From Channallabes apus (lineage: Eukaryota > Chordata > Actinopteri > Siluriformes > Clariidae): a DNA stretch of 64,000 bases. The stretch lies in contig CM060121.1 in assembly GCA_030522415.1 (NCBI GenBank), positions 22,789,142-22,853,141 on the forward strand, given 5' to 3'. Position numbers and translations under genes: made by a program. Below are positions 22,873-30,279 of this stretch, in pieces (position 1 is the first letter of the stretch; each line of letters opens with the position of its first letter). The notes under the pieces are model-generated. The model had not been told where the DNA came from and made no database searches. It saw only the letters and a program-made list of their open reading frames with translations.

Positions 22873-23063
22873 CAAATAAGTAAAAAATAATGTATAACAG
22901 TCTTGATGACAAATGTGATATCTATTGTTTAAAAAAAGACATTAGTATTTTGTCTGAAATGTGATATGTTGAATACATAATAAGCACTTCATTAACACTT
23001 ACCTGTAGCATTAATGAGTAGAGCACATATAATACACACAACTTTCCACAAATAAATATCCAT
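2259..23063 (-). CDS. Trypsin-like serine protease, secreted, possibly GPI-anchored (five exons)
   Basis: Five exons join in frame: 23063-23003 (phase 1), 4699-4537 (phase 2), 4335-4067 (phase 1), 2775-2630 (phase 0), 2528-2259. All introns have GT/AG ends, and the sum is 909 nt, or 302 residues plus stop. Residues 1-20 form a hydrophobic signal peptide. A K30/IVGG34 activation site follows. The catalytic triad is His71 (SAAHC), Asp119 (NDIAL) and Ser216 (GDSGGP). Asp210, six residues before the serine, predicts cleavage after Lys/Arg. The last ~20 residues are strongly hydrophobic ([15 protein letters not shown] core) after a small polar stretch, as in GPI-anchored or membrane-tethered proteases of the prostasin/testisin/PRSS27 group. 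The start ATG has A at -3 and G at +4. Introns are 18.3 kb, 201 bp, 1.29 kb and 101 bp. The exact orthologue is not assigned. The intron 1 link is inferred from splice phase and signal-peptide logic. Confidence 0.85.
2776..4066 (-). other. Intron 3 of the protease gene
   Basis: 1.29 kb of AT-rich intron between exon 3 (donor at 4067/4066) and exon 4 (acceptor at 2776/2775). I see no coding potential, no terminal repeats and no recognisable mobile element. Confidence 0.6.
5474..6420 (-). repeat. Gypsy-1 3' LTR
   Basis: 947 bp, a direct repeat of 10632-11472. It contains TG/CG-rich microsatellite-like stretches (5580-5780) and carries ~90 bp around 5780-5865 that are absent from the other LTR. 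It lacks the terminal ~50 bp that the 5' LTR has next to its outer edge (11442-11472). The polypurine tract abuts it directly. Confidence 0.85.
6409..7737 (-). pseudogene. Gypsy-1 integrase with degraded chromodomain end
   Basis: The HHCC region is traceable in 7437-7737 but carries stops. The 342-codon frame starting at 7437 holds the catalytic core ([22 protein letters not shown], then [19 protein letters not shown] with the catalytic Glu). The GPF/Y-like module ([13 protein letters not shown]) and the VSQIRPL tail follow. The chromodomain is frameshifted: [14 protein letters not shown] replaces the expected [11 protein letters not shown]. It would insert element DNA into the genome but cannot be functional as it stands. 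Confidence 0.8.
7738..8290 (-). pseudogene. Gypsy-1 RNase H remnant
   Basis: The 168-codon frame holds the RNase H signatures [35 protein letters not shown] and [10 protein letters not shown], followed by the [14 protein letters not shown] linker. It is separated from RT by a broken stretch (8250-8410) and ends at a stop before the integrase zinc-binding region. Confidence 0.8.
8411..9685 (-). pseudogene. Gypsy-1 protease and reverse transcriptase remnant
   Basis: The aspartic protease signature [11 protein letters not shown] lies at about 9600-9640. The frame then shifts near 9370-9480 into the segment ending [16 protein letters not shown] at 8963, where a TGA stop replaces the usual Tyr codon. 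RT continues from 8917, with [20 protein letters not shown] and the catalytic YLDDILIFS box. Copying of element RNA into DNA would be the role, but at least one frameshift and one stop make it inactive. Confidence 0.8.
9686..10600 (-). pseudogene. Gypsy-1 gag remnant
   Basis: The minus-strand frame from about 10308 downward encodes a retrotransposon gag with the motifs SFLTQCSLxxELQ-like near its start, ERAREWGTAxW-like, and [15 protein letters not shown]. The CCHC zinc knuckle is broken: CLYCGQEH is followed directly by unrelated residues, so the last Cys is missing. Upstream of 10308 the homology continues in other frames (frameshifts), so the true start is lost. Gag would package the element's RNA. 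Confidence 0.75.
10621..10629 (-). promoter_or_regulatory. Gypsy-1 candidate self-priming primer binding site
   Basis: The plus-strand text CCGCAGTGT lies 2 nt from the 5' LTR edge (10632). On the element's RNA this is ACACUGCGG, exactly complementary to the CCGCAGUGU predicted at the RNA 5' end (11321-11313). No match to a tRNA 3' end is evident. The layout matches the self-priming Tf1/sushi type. Confidence 0.6.
10632..11472 (-). repeat. Gypsy-1 5' LTR
   Basis: 841 bp, from TGTCAGGG to CGTGACA on the plus strand. Read on the minus strand it carries a TATA-like TTAAAAG (11351-11345) and, 30 nt downstream, the 9-mer CCGCAGTGT (11321-11313). That 9-mer is exactly complementary to the segment just inside the LTR (see primer binding site). 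This LTR would drive transcription of the element. Confidence 0.85.
11478..12630. other. AT-rich intronic sequence
   Basis: Low-complexity AT-rich sequence 3' of Gypsy-1 on the plus strand, with no coding frames and no clear family. It may be the right half of the CACTG-ended candidate element (to 12138). Confidence 0.4.
12631..12850 (+). repeat. Interspersed repeat with (GAAT)n tail
   Basis: The segment contains the blocks TGATGGATTGGCACCCTGTC and GGGATAGGCTCCAGGTCCCC, then AAGCGGTATAGAAAATGAAT followed by a GAAT tail. I recognise this from many fish genomes as a high-copy repeat ending in a tetranucleotide tail. It resembles the 3' part of a SINE or LINE, but I cannot assign the family. 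It is non-coding. Confidence 0.55.
12867..13400. other. Unassigned intronic sequence
   Basis: About 0.5 kb of AT/pyrimidine-rich sequence between the GAAT-tailed repeat and the Tc1 element. I see no domains in the frames present and no terminal repeats. Confidence 0.35.
13410..15021 (-). mobile_element. Tc1-A: Tc1-like DNA transposon with ~210-bp inverted repeats
   Basis: A 1612-bp element starting CAGTGGCTTGC and ending GCAAGCCACTG, flanked by TA on both sides (13408-13409, 15022-15023). The inverted repeats extend ~210 bp inward (to about 13620 and from about 14810) with few mismatches. It encodes a Tc1-type transposase on the minus strand. It inserted into or beside the older Tc1 remnant at 15024-15490. 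Confidence 0.92.
13627..14671 (-). pseudogene. Tc1-A transposase, frameshifted
   Basis: The protein is spread over three frames. The first, 14671-14480, has the helix-turn-helix DNA-binding domain with [15 protein letters not shown]. The second, about 14516-13990, has the second HTH and the first catalytic Asp in [13 protein letters not shown]. The third, 13971-13627, has [10 protein letters not shown] (second Asp) and [10 protein letters not shown] (Glu), then the [15 protein letters not shown] end. Total length is about 345 codons, the usual Tc1 size. Two frameshifts (near 14480 and 13975) inactivate it, though the inverted repeats remain good substrates. Confidence 0.88.
15024..15490 (-). 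pseudogene. Second Tc1/mariner transposase remnant
   Basis: The minus strand keeps the C-terminal half of a different Tc1-like transposase: traces of [20 protein letters not shown], the SPDLNP-type block, a degenerate linker, and the NLVESLPxKV end. It is related to 81-430. It has several stops and no intact ends; Tc1-A abuts it. Confidence 0.6.
15491..15971. other. Unassigned intronic sequence
   Basis: AT-rich, with no recognised repeat or coding signal, up to the hAT-A target site. Confidence 0.4.
16917..17023. repeat. (CG/AC)n then (ATAC)n microsatellite
   Basis: A compound simple repeat running from GCGC and ACGC units into a pure AC tract and then ATAC units. It lies inside element K copy 1, directly beside the hAT-B target site. 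Confidence 0.95.
17545..19150. repeat. Minisatellite of perfect-hairpin units (11 copies)
   Basis: Eleven units each centre on a palindrome with 12-nt arms TTAATTGCCCCC and GGGGGCAATTAA around a 3-nt TGC loop. The palindromes start near 17545, 17674, 17801, 17940, 18057, 18186, 18335, 18486, 18638, 18790 and 19123. Spacing is about 117-139 bp for the first six, about 150 bp for the next four, then one gap of 333 bp. The inter-hairpin sequence is also conserved (a block reading gacacctcattca with variants). Hairpins vary less than spacers. Confidence 0.92.
19611..19648. repeat. (TG)n microsatellite
   Basis: A pure TG dinucleotide run inside hAT-B copy 1. Confidence 0.95.
20755..21060. promoter_or_regulatory. 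CCAAT-box and CpG-rich block of element K (copy 1)
   Basis: The block holds AGCCAATCAGAG, CTGATTGGCTGG and GGTTGGCTGGAA, that is CCAAT boxes in both orientations within ~80 bp. A CpG-dense stretch with GCGCGCGCGAGG follows. The same block recurs in copies 2 (29990-30250) and 3 (39720-39900) of element K, where the CCAAT motifs are kept. It looks like a promoter module, but transcription from it is unproven. Confidence 0.4.
22277..22329. repeat. (CT)n microsatellite
   Basis: A pure CT repeat of about 53 bp in intron 1 of the protease gene. Confidence 0.95.
22806..22870. repeat. (AAT)n microsatellite
   Basis: A pure trinucleotide repeat of about 65 bp, ~130 bp from exon 1 of the protease gene. 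Confidence 0.95.
23003..23063 (-). CDS. Exon 1 of the serine protease (signal peptide)
   Basis: This short exon is read on the minus strand from ATG at 23063-23061 to a consensus donor AG|GTAAGT at 23003/23002. It encodes twenty residues, [10 protein letters not shown] followed by [10 protein letters not shown], plus one base. That phase-1 overhang completes the Val codon at the acceptor of exon 2 (4699). The hydrophobic core is a typical signal peptide, which exons 2-5 lack, so its position and phase fit the missing first exon. The alternative is that another first exon exists closer to exon 2 and this is a chance match; the donor quality and matching phase make that less likely. Confidence 0.75.
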
Positions 23064-23470
23064 GATTTTTTGTTTTCCCGGTTTCAGGTAGTTTTCTGTC
23101 TGTTGATGTGATGTGTAATAGAATTTCCTCCTATTTTCATTCAAAGCACATGGAAATTGTAACCTCCCCGACCTGCGTCACATGTTTACATTTCCTTACA
23201 ACGAGTTGCTTAACACACTGATCTAGAACTGGTTTCCTTTACGTTTTGCAATTAGAAGGCAAAGACAAAACCAACTTGAGCTGAATGAAAGTAAAAAATA
23301 CCATACCATACCATTAAATGTTTACAGTTGAGGCCAAAATTTAGCATATACCGTGCCTAGTTGAAAGTAATTTAAACTTCATGCATTTGCCCTAAAATGC
23401 AACAATATTGACTTTAGTCGACAGTTGTTTCTTACATGTTTAATGTGGTGATACTACCTACTCCATCAGA
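23064..23470 (-). other. 5' flank of the protease gene
   Basis: This should hold the 5' UTR and promoter of the minus-strand protease. I do not see a convincing TATA box within 100 bp of the ATG, so the transcription start is not placed. No other feature is visible. Confidence 0.35.
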
Positions 23471-23474
23471 CTTA

Positions 23475-23995
23475 CTCCCACCTCAATAAGGTTAAATGTG
23501 TTGTGAGGATCATGTACTTTGTCTTCTCCAGTGCTTTCAACACAATCTAGCCCCAAGTTTATTAAGAGGCAAGCTCACTGAAATGCAGGTGTATACAGAT
23601 CTGGTGACCTACAGGTAGGTCACAGATTACCTCACAAGGAGACAGTAATATCTCAAAATGAAGGCCAACACATCAGAGATCATGGTCCGAAGTATGGGAG
23701 CACCTCAGGGGACTGTACTCTTCCCTTCCTGTTTTTTTTTTAACTTTTGAATTCATGTACAGATAGGAGTCATGCCACATGCAGAGGTCCTCTGATGACA
23801 CTGCCATTGTGGGTAATATCACAATGGCAGGGAGGAAGGGAGTATAGGTGCCTGTTGAAGTACATTGTTGCCTGGCGCAGAATAAATCATCTACAGCAAA
23901 ACATCACCAAGACCAAGGACATAATGATTGACCTTCATCAGTTCAGGTCTGCCCTGCTGGTCCAAATGAGGGAGTGGATGTTAAGAGCATGAGGA
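23475..23995 (+). pseudogene. LINE reverse transcriptase fragment
   Basis: The plus strand keeps, across several frames, the block FSSAFNTI, then a degraded DYLTRRPQ-like stretch, then GAPQGTVL, then DDTAIVG-like and CLAQNKSSTAKHHQDQ-like remnants. These are RT palm motifs of a non-LTR retrotransposon close to the intact LINE at 51132-54467. Stops and frameshifts abound. A near copy of the 3' part lies at 33315-33750. Confidence 0.65.
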
Positions 23996-24247
23996 CACTG
24001 CCTGAATTCTCTGTTCACTCACTTTCAGGTTTATATACACTGACTAGCATCCTTTTTTTTCATTCACATTTAACTTTGATTACAGAACACAATGTGGTAG
24101 CCAGTTTGAGTGTGAAAATGATTCCTCATGCTCCCAGAATCACTCTTTCACAATTTGAGTCGTAGAATATGCCTCTGCCATTAGTGAAGAAAAACTCAAT
24201 TGATGTGATAACCTGGTCATTCAGTACATTCAGGCAGACAGCTGACT

Positions 24248-25545
24248 TTTTTTATTTGTATTGTTTCTAACAATAGCCACAAAAGCAGCTTTACAGAATT
24301 AGAAATTTATGAAAATAAATTACAATATGTACAGAAAAAAGTATAGACTATTTGTCTTTTATGAGCAAGCTGAGGCCAACAGTGATGATGACAACAGGAA
24401 TAAATTTCGAAGGGAGCAGACTCAACAGGAAAAGTATCTTCATTTGGGTGATAACAAGTAGTATCACCATAAATCACTCCCTGGTACATCTGTGCGCTAT
24501 GAATTTGAAAGTTCAGTATAATGGGGAAAGGTGTTTAAGTTATTAGATTATGTTAGCTCCGGCCTCAGTGGCACAGTGAAGTGCTCGCCCTATCATCCGG
24601 AGATCACGAGTTCGATTCCCGGGTGATGCTGTAACCTCTTGCAGCCAGAGGTCTAGAGAGGGCTGATTGGCCGAGCTCTCTCAGAGGGGAGGGATGAGAG
24701 GTACAGTACTTAGTGCTCTCACATTAATCATGGCTCTACAGCCAGTCAGGGGTGTCTGTGAGCTCGTGCACGCGGAAGGAGCAGATAGTGCTGTCCTCCG
24801 AGTGTGTTACGCCGCCCCCAACGGTGCATGATCGAGCAGTTCGAAAAGATGCGGTTGGCTGGCGCTACGTGGTGTGGAGGAAACATGCGATAGTCTCCGG
24901 CCTCCTGACAGAGATAGTAGTAGCCTTTATGTGGGAGCCCCCTAGTGACGGGGAGGAATTGGACATGACTTGACTAAATTAGGGAGAAAATTGGGGGAAA
25001 ATCCCCCCAAAAAAGGTTATGTTAGGTCCGCTCTCATTTTTGGAGACTTGGGCAAAAAAAACTGTAGTCACAAGCCATCACAGAAATAATCGCATGCATC
25101 AGCTAAGTCCAAGACCATAAGTGGGTCACCAGGATACCAGGGTCACCAGTCAGACAGGTCTGGAGAGCAAAAGGAGTCAGCATCACTGGTAACTCGAGTG
25201 CCATGCGTAGATTGAGAGAGAGAGAGCGAGAGAGATAGAATGATTTGGTATGATAACAGTCACGTAATTAATAAAGTTAGTGTATATTTAATGCAGAGTA
25301 CAAGCAGGGACTAAATATATTATATAAGGAGAGCCAGAAGGAAACACAGACATGAAGGTTCCCTGGAAAGTAATGCAACCTGCTACCTGACTGTCAACAA
25401 ACCTGAGTGATCAATAAGAGTGGGGGAAGACAGCATCAAATATCCCAGTTTACCATAAAACTCGATGCCTACGTACTGTATGATCCCCCAGATCTGCACT
25501 CTTACCATATTCACAAAATACTTGGCTAAATAAATACTTGAGCGA
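24248..25545 (-). repeat. L2-like LINE 3' UTR, split by a SINE
   Basis: The segment resembles the 3' UTR at 36013-37030. Shared blocks include GAGAGCCAGAAGGAAACACA, TGTCAACAAACCTGAGTGAT and CCCAGATCTGC, plus the AAGCAGCTTTACA block near the 3' end. It is on the minus strand, 5' truncated and without ORF. SINE-1 (24562-25016) interrupts it. Confidence 0.6.
24562..25016 (+). mobile_element. SINE-1: tRNA-derived SINE
   Basis: The head has RNA polymerase III promoter boxes: A box TGGCACAGTGA and B box AGTTCGATTCC. It ends in an A/C-rich tail. A ~14-bp direct repeat (TTATGTTAG, one mismatch, TCCG) borders it at 24548-24561 and 25017-25030, as expected for LINE-driven insertion. It sits inside an older LINE 3' UTR. 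It is too diverged from a cloverleaf to be a tRNA gene. Confidence 0.8.
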
Positions 25546-25547
25546 TG

Positions 25548-25692
25548 TGCCTTGCTCAAGGGCCACCTTTTGGGTCCTTGAGCAAGACCCATAACTCTCA
25601 AGTACTCAGATGTACAAATGTGTATAATGAGATAAAATGTAAGTTGCTCTGGATTAGGGCGCCTGCCAAATGCCTAAATGTAAAAGGTAAAT
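25548..25692 (+). repeat. SINE/LINE 3' tail fragment
   Basis: This contains CCTTGAGCAAGACCC, then TGTAAGTTGCTCTGGATTAG and GCGCCTGCCAAATGCC with an AT-rich tail. The block is very common at fish SINE 3' ends. There is no head region, so it is truncated. Confidence 0.5.
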
Positions 25693-25739
25693 GTAATGTT
25701 GCAGAGCCTGATCAATGTTGTTCACCAACTACACAACAG

Positions 25740-25974
25740 TAAACGACAGGACCATCCCAAGGCTCTCATGCTCACCCATGCCCATAGAGACCAAAAGCCA
25801 GCCTAAGCTATTTGATTTCAGCAGAAAACAAAGTGCAGCACAACATTTCTGAAAAATGTAAATGCTGATCATAATACAAATATAAACACTCAGTGCACCA
25901 CACATACTGTATGGGGCCCAGCAGGAAAAGGTCTACAAACATCCCAGATTCCAATCTGATTGAGTACCTATGAG
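25740..25974. repeat. Unclassified repeat, second copy at about 33825-34060
   Basis: Both copies share GACCAAAAGCCAGCCTAAGC, the GCACCACACATA block and CAGATTC followed by ATCTGATTGAGTACC. I cannot name the family. hAT-B copy 2 inserted at its ...CCTATGAG site; the sequence resumes at 26502. Confidence 0.5.
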
Positions 25975-26493
25975 CAGTGGTGTCAAAAGTATTCACATTC
26001 ATTACTTGAGTAGAAGTATGGATACCAGGGTTTAAAAAGACTTCTTTAGAAGTTGAAGTATCAACTCAAGCTTTTTACTCAAGTAAAAGTGTAAAAGTAC
26101 TGGTTTCAAAACTACAGTACTTAAAGTATAAAAGTAAAAGTAACGTGAGGGGGGAAAAAGCATTAAGGTCACGTGTTTTGATCATGCGACGGACGGGGGG
26201 GGGGGGGGGTTGCGCGTTATGATCATGCGACGGGGGGGGGGGGGGGGGGGGTAGGTATGGGAGTGCGTTCTTATCATGCGACTGGGTGGGTTGTGCGTTC
26301 TGATCATAAAAATAGAGTAACAAGGCTATTTTTAAAATGTAAGGAGTAGAAAGTACAGATAATTGCTTAAAAATGTAAGGAGTAGAAGTAAAAAGTCGGC
26401 TGAAAAATAATTACTCCAGTAAAGTATAGATACCCAAAATTTCTACTTAAGTAAGGTAACGAAGTATTTGTACTTCGTTACTTGACACCTCTG
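25975..26493. mobile_element. hAT-B copy 2: short non-autonomous hAT (MITE)
   Basis: It has the same ends as hAT-B copy 1 (CAGTGGTGTC...GACACCTCTG) with an exact 8-bp target duplication CCTATGAG (25967-25974, 26494-26501). It is 519 bp. Instead of the hairpin array, its centre has four units of GATCATGCGAC followed by G-runs (15 Gs at 26195-26209, 20 Gs at 26232-26251). Confidence 0.92.
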
Positions 26494-28066
26494 CCTATGA
26501 GATGAACTAACAAGTCCAATCCACTAGACTACCCAAGTAAAAAAGAAGTATGCTAAGTATATTAAATCCTAGCGTGCCAAAGCATACTTAAATGTACTTG
26601 CAGCCAGACTAATGACTAGTATACTTGAAGTTTGCTATTTTGGAACAACTAATTTTGTACTAAGTGTATTTAAGTTGTAATTAAATTGTACAAAAGCACA
26701 ATTTTAAGTGTATTAAGTATACTTTTGTGTGCTAAAGTGGAACAACTTTAAGTATACTTTAGTACACTTAAAGTATATGGCTGTGTGTGTACTAACATAC
26801 ATACCTGACAGTATTATTAATACAATTTAAGTATATATTTAATGTATTATAAGTACATTACAGCTATTTTTACTGTATTACAAATACATGATTAATATAT
26901 AATGAGTATATTCTTATTGCAGCAGTAACATGCTGTTATACTTCTAGACACTTACAAATACTATAAAAGTACACTATGTGGGTAATACAAATATACTTTA
27001 TTGTATCATACAGTACACACAACCTTCTATAATACTGTAGCATTTTTCGACACTAGCAGGGAACTTCGAGGACGAGTGAGTTTGGTGGCTACACAATGTA
27101 ATGACACACCTATTCAGCTATTAGCTAGAACTGGAGAACGGTAGCAGAATGCAGCACATACACACATATAGATAGCACACATGTACACATACTCAAACTA
27201 GGCCGAAGCCACTAACCTAAACACACGTCTCAAACAGGGTCAACACAAAAAGAACACCTGCCGCAAGGCACGACGGTCGCAAACCGCAGCCCCGCCCACA
27301 CCGCAATACTGTATTGCAAATGTGTTACCAGTACATTAAGTGTTTAAGATATACTAAATGCATTTTCTACAATATAACATGTTTTTGAAAAGCATTACAT
27401 CAGTAATTATGAGGCAGATTTTATTCATGAGTTCAGCATATTTAATTTGCACAAGGTTACAAAAAAGCACTATTATAGTTTATTTGTGCTCAACAAAAGT
27501 CAGGTTGTCTCACAAACACACAAACTAAAATATAAACTGGTGTGTGAACACAGACAGACATTAGTATTAGAATCTACAGGTACAGTATTAGTTTAAACCT
27601 GGTGTGTGAACACAGACAGACATTAGTATTAGAATCTACAGGTACAGTATTAGTTTAAACCTGGTGTGTTGATTCTGTTACACAGAGACTGAAAACAGGC
27701 CGAGAGCTACAGAGCCATTATACCACAAGCAAAGTACAGAACACATTAACAACAACACATTAAACAATACAAACTATAGATTAAAGTATGTACTTAATTT
27801 AAAACCGTTAAATTTACCTTATGCCAGTGGTTCTCAAACTTTTTCTGTCATTCCCCACTTAAGGGGGTGAGCAAATTTTCGAGCCCCTCTTGTCAACAAA
27901 ATAATAACGAAATCTGCCAAGTTTACTGTTTATTGAAATATCAATTTCTAAACCAATAAGATCAAACAACACCAAGTTAAAAACAGATAAAATACACGTG
28001 CAATTGTTATAAAAGGCTTACATTGTCACTTATCTTTGCATAACTGACCCCATGTTTATTAGCTGC

Positions 28067-28342
28067 TCAGCAATCGTTTGTAGTTTTTTTGCACTGGCCA
28101 ATTCTGTATGCAACTTTGAATGAAGCCATTTGTGCTTTGCTGTCCACTGATTCAGATTTTACCATGCGATTCTCCTGCTGTCTGTATTCTGCCAGCTTTC
28201 TTTGAAAGAAGTCGAGTGGCTTATTAGCGTGTGTTGTCTCTAAGTGTCTTCCTAATTTGTTGGGTCTCATGCGGTCTGCTGCCAGCGGTATAAGACACAA
28301 AACACACACAGGTCTCTCCTCTGCCCTCACCATCACCACCAT
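28067..28342 (-). pseudogene. hAT-D transposase N-terminal BED finger remnant
   Basis: A 91-codon frame with PVCVLCLIPLAADRMRPNKL and GRHLETTHANKPLDFFQRKL, i.e. Cys-X2-Cys followed by His-X4-His. This is the BED zinc finger layout of ZBED5-like hAT transposases, and DNA end binding is the family role. The frame stops soon after and no RNase H-like catalytic core follows. Confidence 0.65.
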
Positions 28343-28484
28343 GAAGCAAGTTAGGTTTCATTAGTGGTGGGCGATATAACCAAAAACTTCTATCACAGTA
28401 GAAGCTATTTTCTACCTCGGTAACAATATATATATATATAATCACAATATAGCAATTTGTATCTGAAAATGCATAAATAAAAAT

Positions 28485-28673
28485 TCAAACACAAAGAAAC
28501 TGTTTTACATAATGTAATTTTATATAAACGGTGAATTGCTGAGGTTTGCCGCATTTTTTTTTACTTTGGCCATATTCGTTTGGATGCTTGGATTTCAGAT
28601 GATAGAAGAGGTTTGACGTGTTTCCACCACTTGCTAAAACAGTGCACTTGCGCACCTTGCAAATCAAATTCAA
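28485..28673 (-). pseudogene. Second BED-type finger fragment (different hAT)
   Basis: A 62-codon frame with CKVRKCTVLASGGNTSNLFY and HLKSKHPNEY, the C-terminal half of a ZBED1/Ac-type BED finger. The pattern differs from the finger at 28067-28342, so it likely comes from another hAT nested in hAT-D (about 28360-28920). Its first Cys pair is degenerate. Confidence 0.5.
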
Positions 28674-28919
28674 ATATTCTATTTAATTCAAACCTTAAAA
28701 TAAAAGACTATGAATAGGAAATAAATATGAAAAATAAAATAGGGGGTAAATTTAACTAGGAAAGAATAAAATAAAATATAAAAACTAAAGTTAAAATAAA
28801 ATAACTGTACAACAATACACAATATAGAAAATATATTAAGAATATGTGAACAATAAGAGCAGCTGTACGAGTAGGAAAAGAATGGTAATGTCCAGGGTTG
28901 TGCAATCCACATGTTTAAA

Positions 28920-29460
28920 GTGGATCACGTTCATCTCATTCGTATCACTTTTCTTATACCCAAACTAATTCCACACCACAGACGATGCACATTTTTTCTT
29001 TACAATCTCCTCGTTGTTGGTTTTGTCATATATAAGCAAGCTCACTGCTGCTGCAGCGTCTTCTTCCATTGTCGAAGTGTATGTGAAGCCAAACACATCA
29101 AAAGTGGGACGAAACCGCGGCACCCAATTGAACCAAATATCTGCGCAAATACAGCGCAGCACGACTTTCTGAATAGCGCAGTGATGATCTGGTTTATTTG
29201 CGCAGCCCGGTGGATCGCGCAGCGCGGCTCGAATGCGACCCACTATGTTTTTATTTACAAACTATTTAAAATGCCAGGACTGTTTATTGTTGTTTCCGCC
29301 TTGCCATGCCTGGTTTGTATGTGCGCATCCCAGAAAATGTATTTTGATGGTCGGCGCGGTATATTTCTGTCAGAGTTGCGCAGCGCTGCTCAAGTTGGCC
29401 CGAAGTTATTGTTCCCCTATGGTTCCAATTTTTCTCCCGGCCCACAACTGATGTTATTTT
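28920..29460. other. Unassigned part of hAT-D
   Basis: Frames are open on both strands (plus 28911-29462, minus 28965-29243), but I recognise no domain in either. It may be decayed transposon sequence. Confidence 0.3.
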
Positions 29461-29462
29461 AA

Positions 29463-29712
29463 ATTGACCTTGTATGTAAGTAATACTATTTTGTAATTTA
29501 TTCTAACCTGAACAGGTAGCCAGTGCAGGGATGATAATATTGGGGTTATATGATCATATTTTCCTGGATCTAGTGAGAACCCTGGCAGCTGCATTTTGGA
29601 TTAACTGAAGCTTGTTTATTGAGGATGCAGGACAACCACCTAGTAATGCATTACAATAGTCCAGTCTGGAGGTCATGAATGCATGAACTAATTTTTCTGC
29701 ATCAGTATTAAT
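29463..29712 (-). pseudogene. L2-like LINE ORF2 fragment (near-identical to 31256-31495)
   Basis: The minus strand encodes [20 protein letters not shown] and the following [12 protein letters not shown] end, the same as the downstream LINE including its frameshift. Both ends fall inside ORF2, so it is not a standard 5'-truncated insertion with a 3' tail. It lies inside hAT-D. Confidence 0.75.
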
Positions 29713-30279
29713 GATCCATTTATTTGTGTGTGATTGTTTAGCTTTGAGCGTACGCTCTTCATTATCAATAAAGAAAAGCATGAATTAGAATAGGTACTTT
29801 CCTGTTATTTCCTCCCGTTCATTGCGCCCCACCTGTCATGTCTGTATTCCCCACTAGTGGGGCGCGCCCCACACTTTGAGAACCACTGCCTTATGCCGAT
29901 GAAAATAAAATAATAACGATACGAACTAACGCACGCGATGATGCACCGTCAGCCGTTAATTCAAACTAGAAGTGGAGAACTGGGGAGCCAATCAGAGAAC
30001 GGACAGTCCGAATCTGCCCGCCTCCAGCCTCTGATTGGCTGGTGGGGCGCTGTCTAGTCTCCGGTTGGCTGGAATAGTCGCAAAGTTTTACAACCCTGCT
30101 GTAGTTGGTGTGTCATTTTATGACAGTGAGTGGACAGAAGAGTGAGGAGTAAAAACATAAATTACCTTGAACGGCAAAAGTTATTTTGAGCGCGCAGGAA
30201 CGAGTTTGAGATCGCGCGCGCGAGGGAGAGATTCAGCGTGCAAAAACGAGTCTAAAAGCGTACGAGAGAGTAGTGCACT

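Larger units (their letters stand above)
21941..22990. other. Intron 1, proximal part
   Basis: AT-rich intron between hAT-A and exon 1. It contains a (CT)n run (22277-22329) and an (AAT)n run (22806-22870). No other feature is seen. Confidence 0.5.
27825..29888 (-). mobile_element. hAT-D: degenerate hAT transposon
   Basis: The ends CAGTGGTTCTCAAACTTTTT and TTTGAGAACCACTG are inverted repeats. The exact 8-bp target duplication is CCTTATGC (27817-27824, 29889-29896). It interrupts element K copy 2; the uninterrupted site reads CCTTATGCCGATG in copy 1. It retains BED-type zinc finger remnants on the minus strand but no catalytic domain. Confidence 0.9.

Noticed and set aside
24600..24640. Possible tRNA gene (B-box GTTCGATTCC)
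   Set aside because: The stems do not form a cloverleaf, and it is the head of a SINE with tail and target duplications.
26075..26323. Pro-rich ORF across the G-runs
   Set aside because: Poly-proline arises from homopolymer C on the minus strand inside a hAT MITE.
28911..29462. 183-codon plus-strand ORF in hAT-D
   Set aside because: No domain is recognised. It overlaps antisense frames in decayed transposon sequence; chance is likely.
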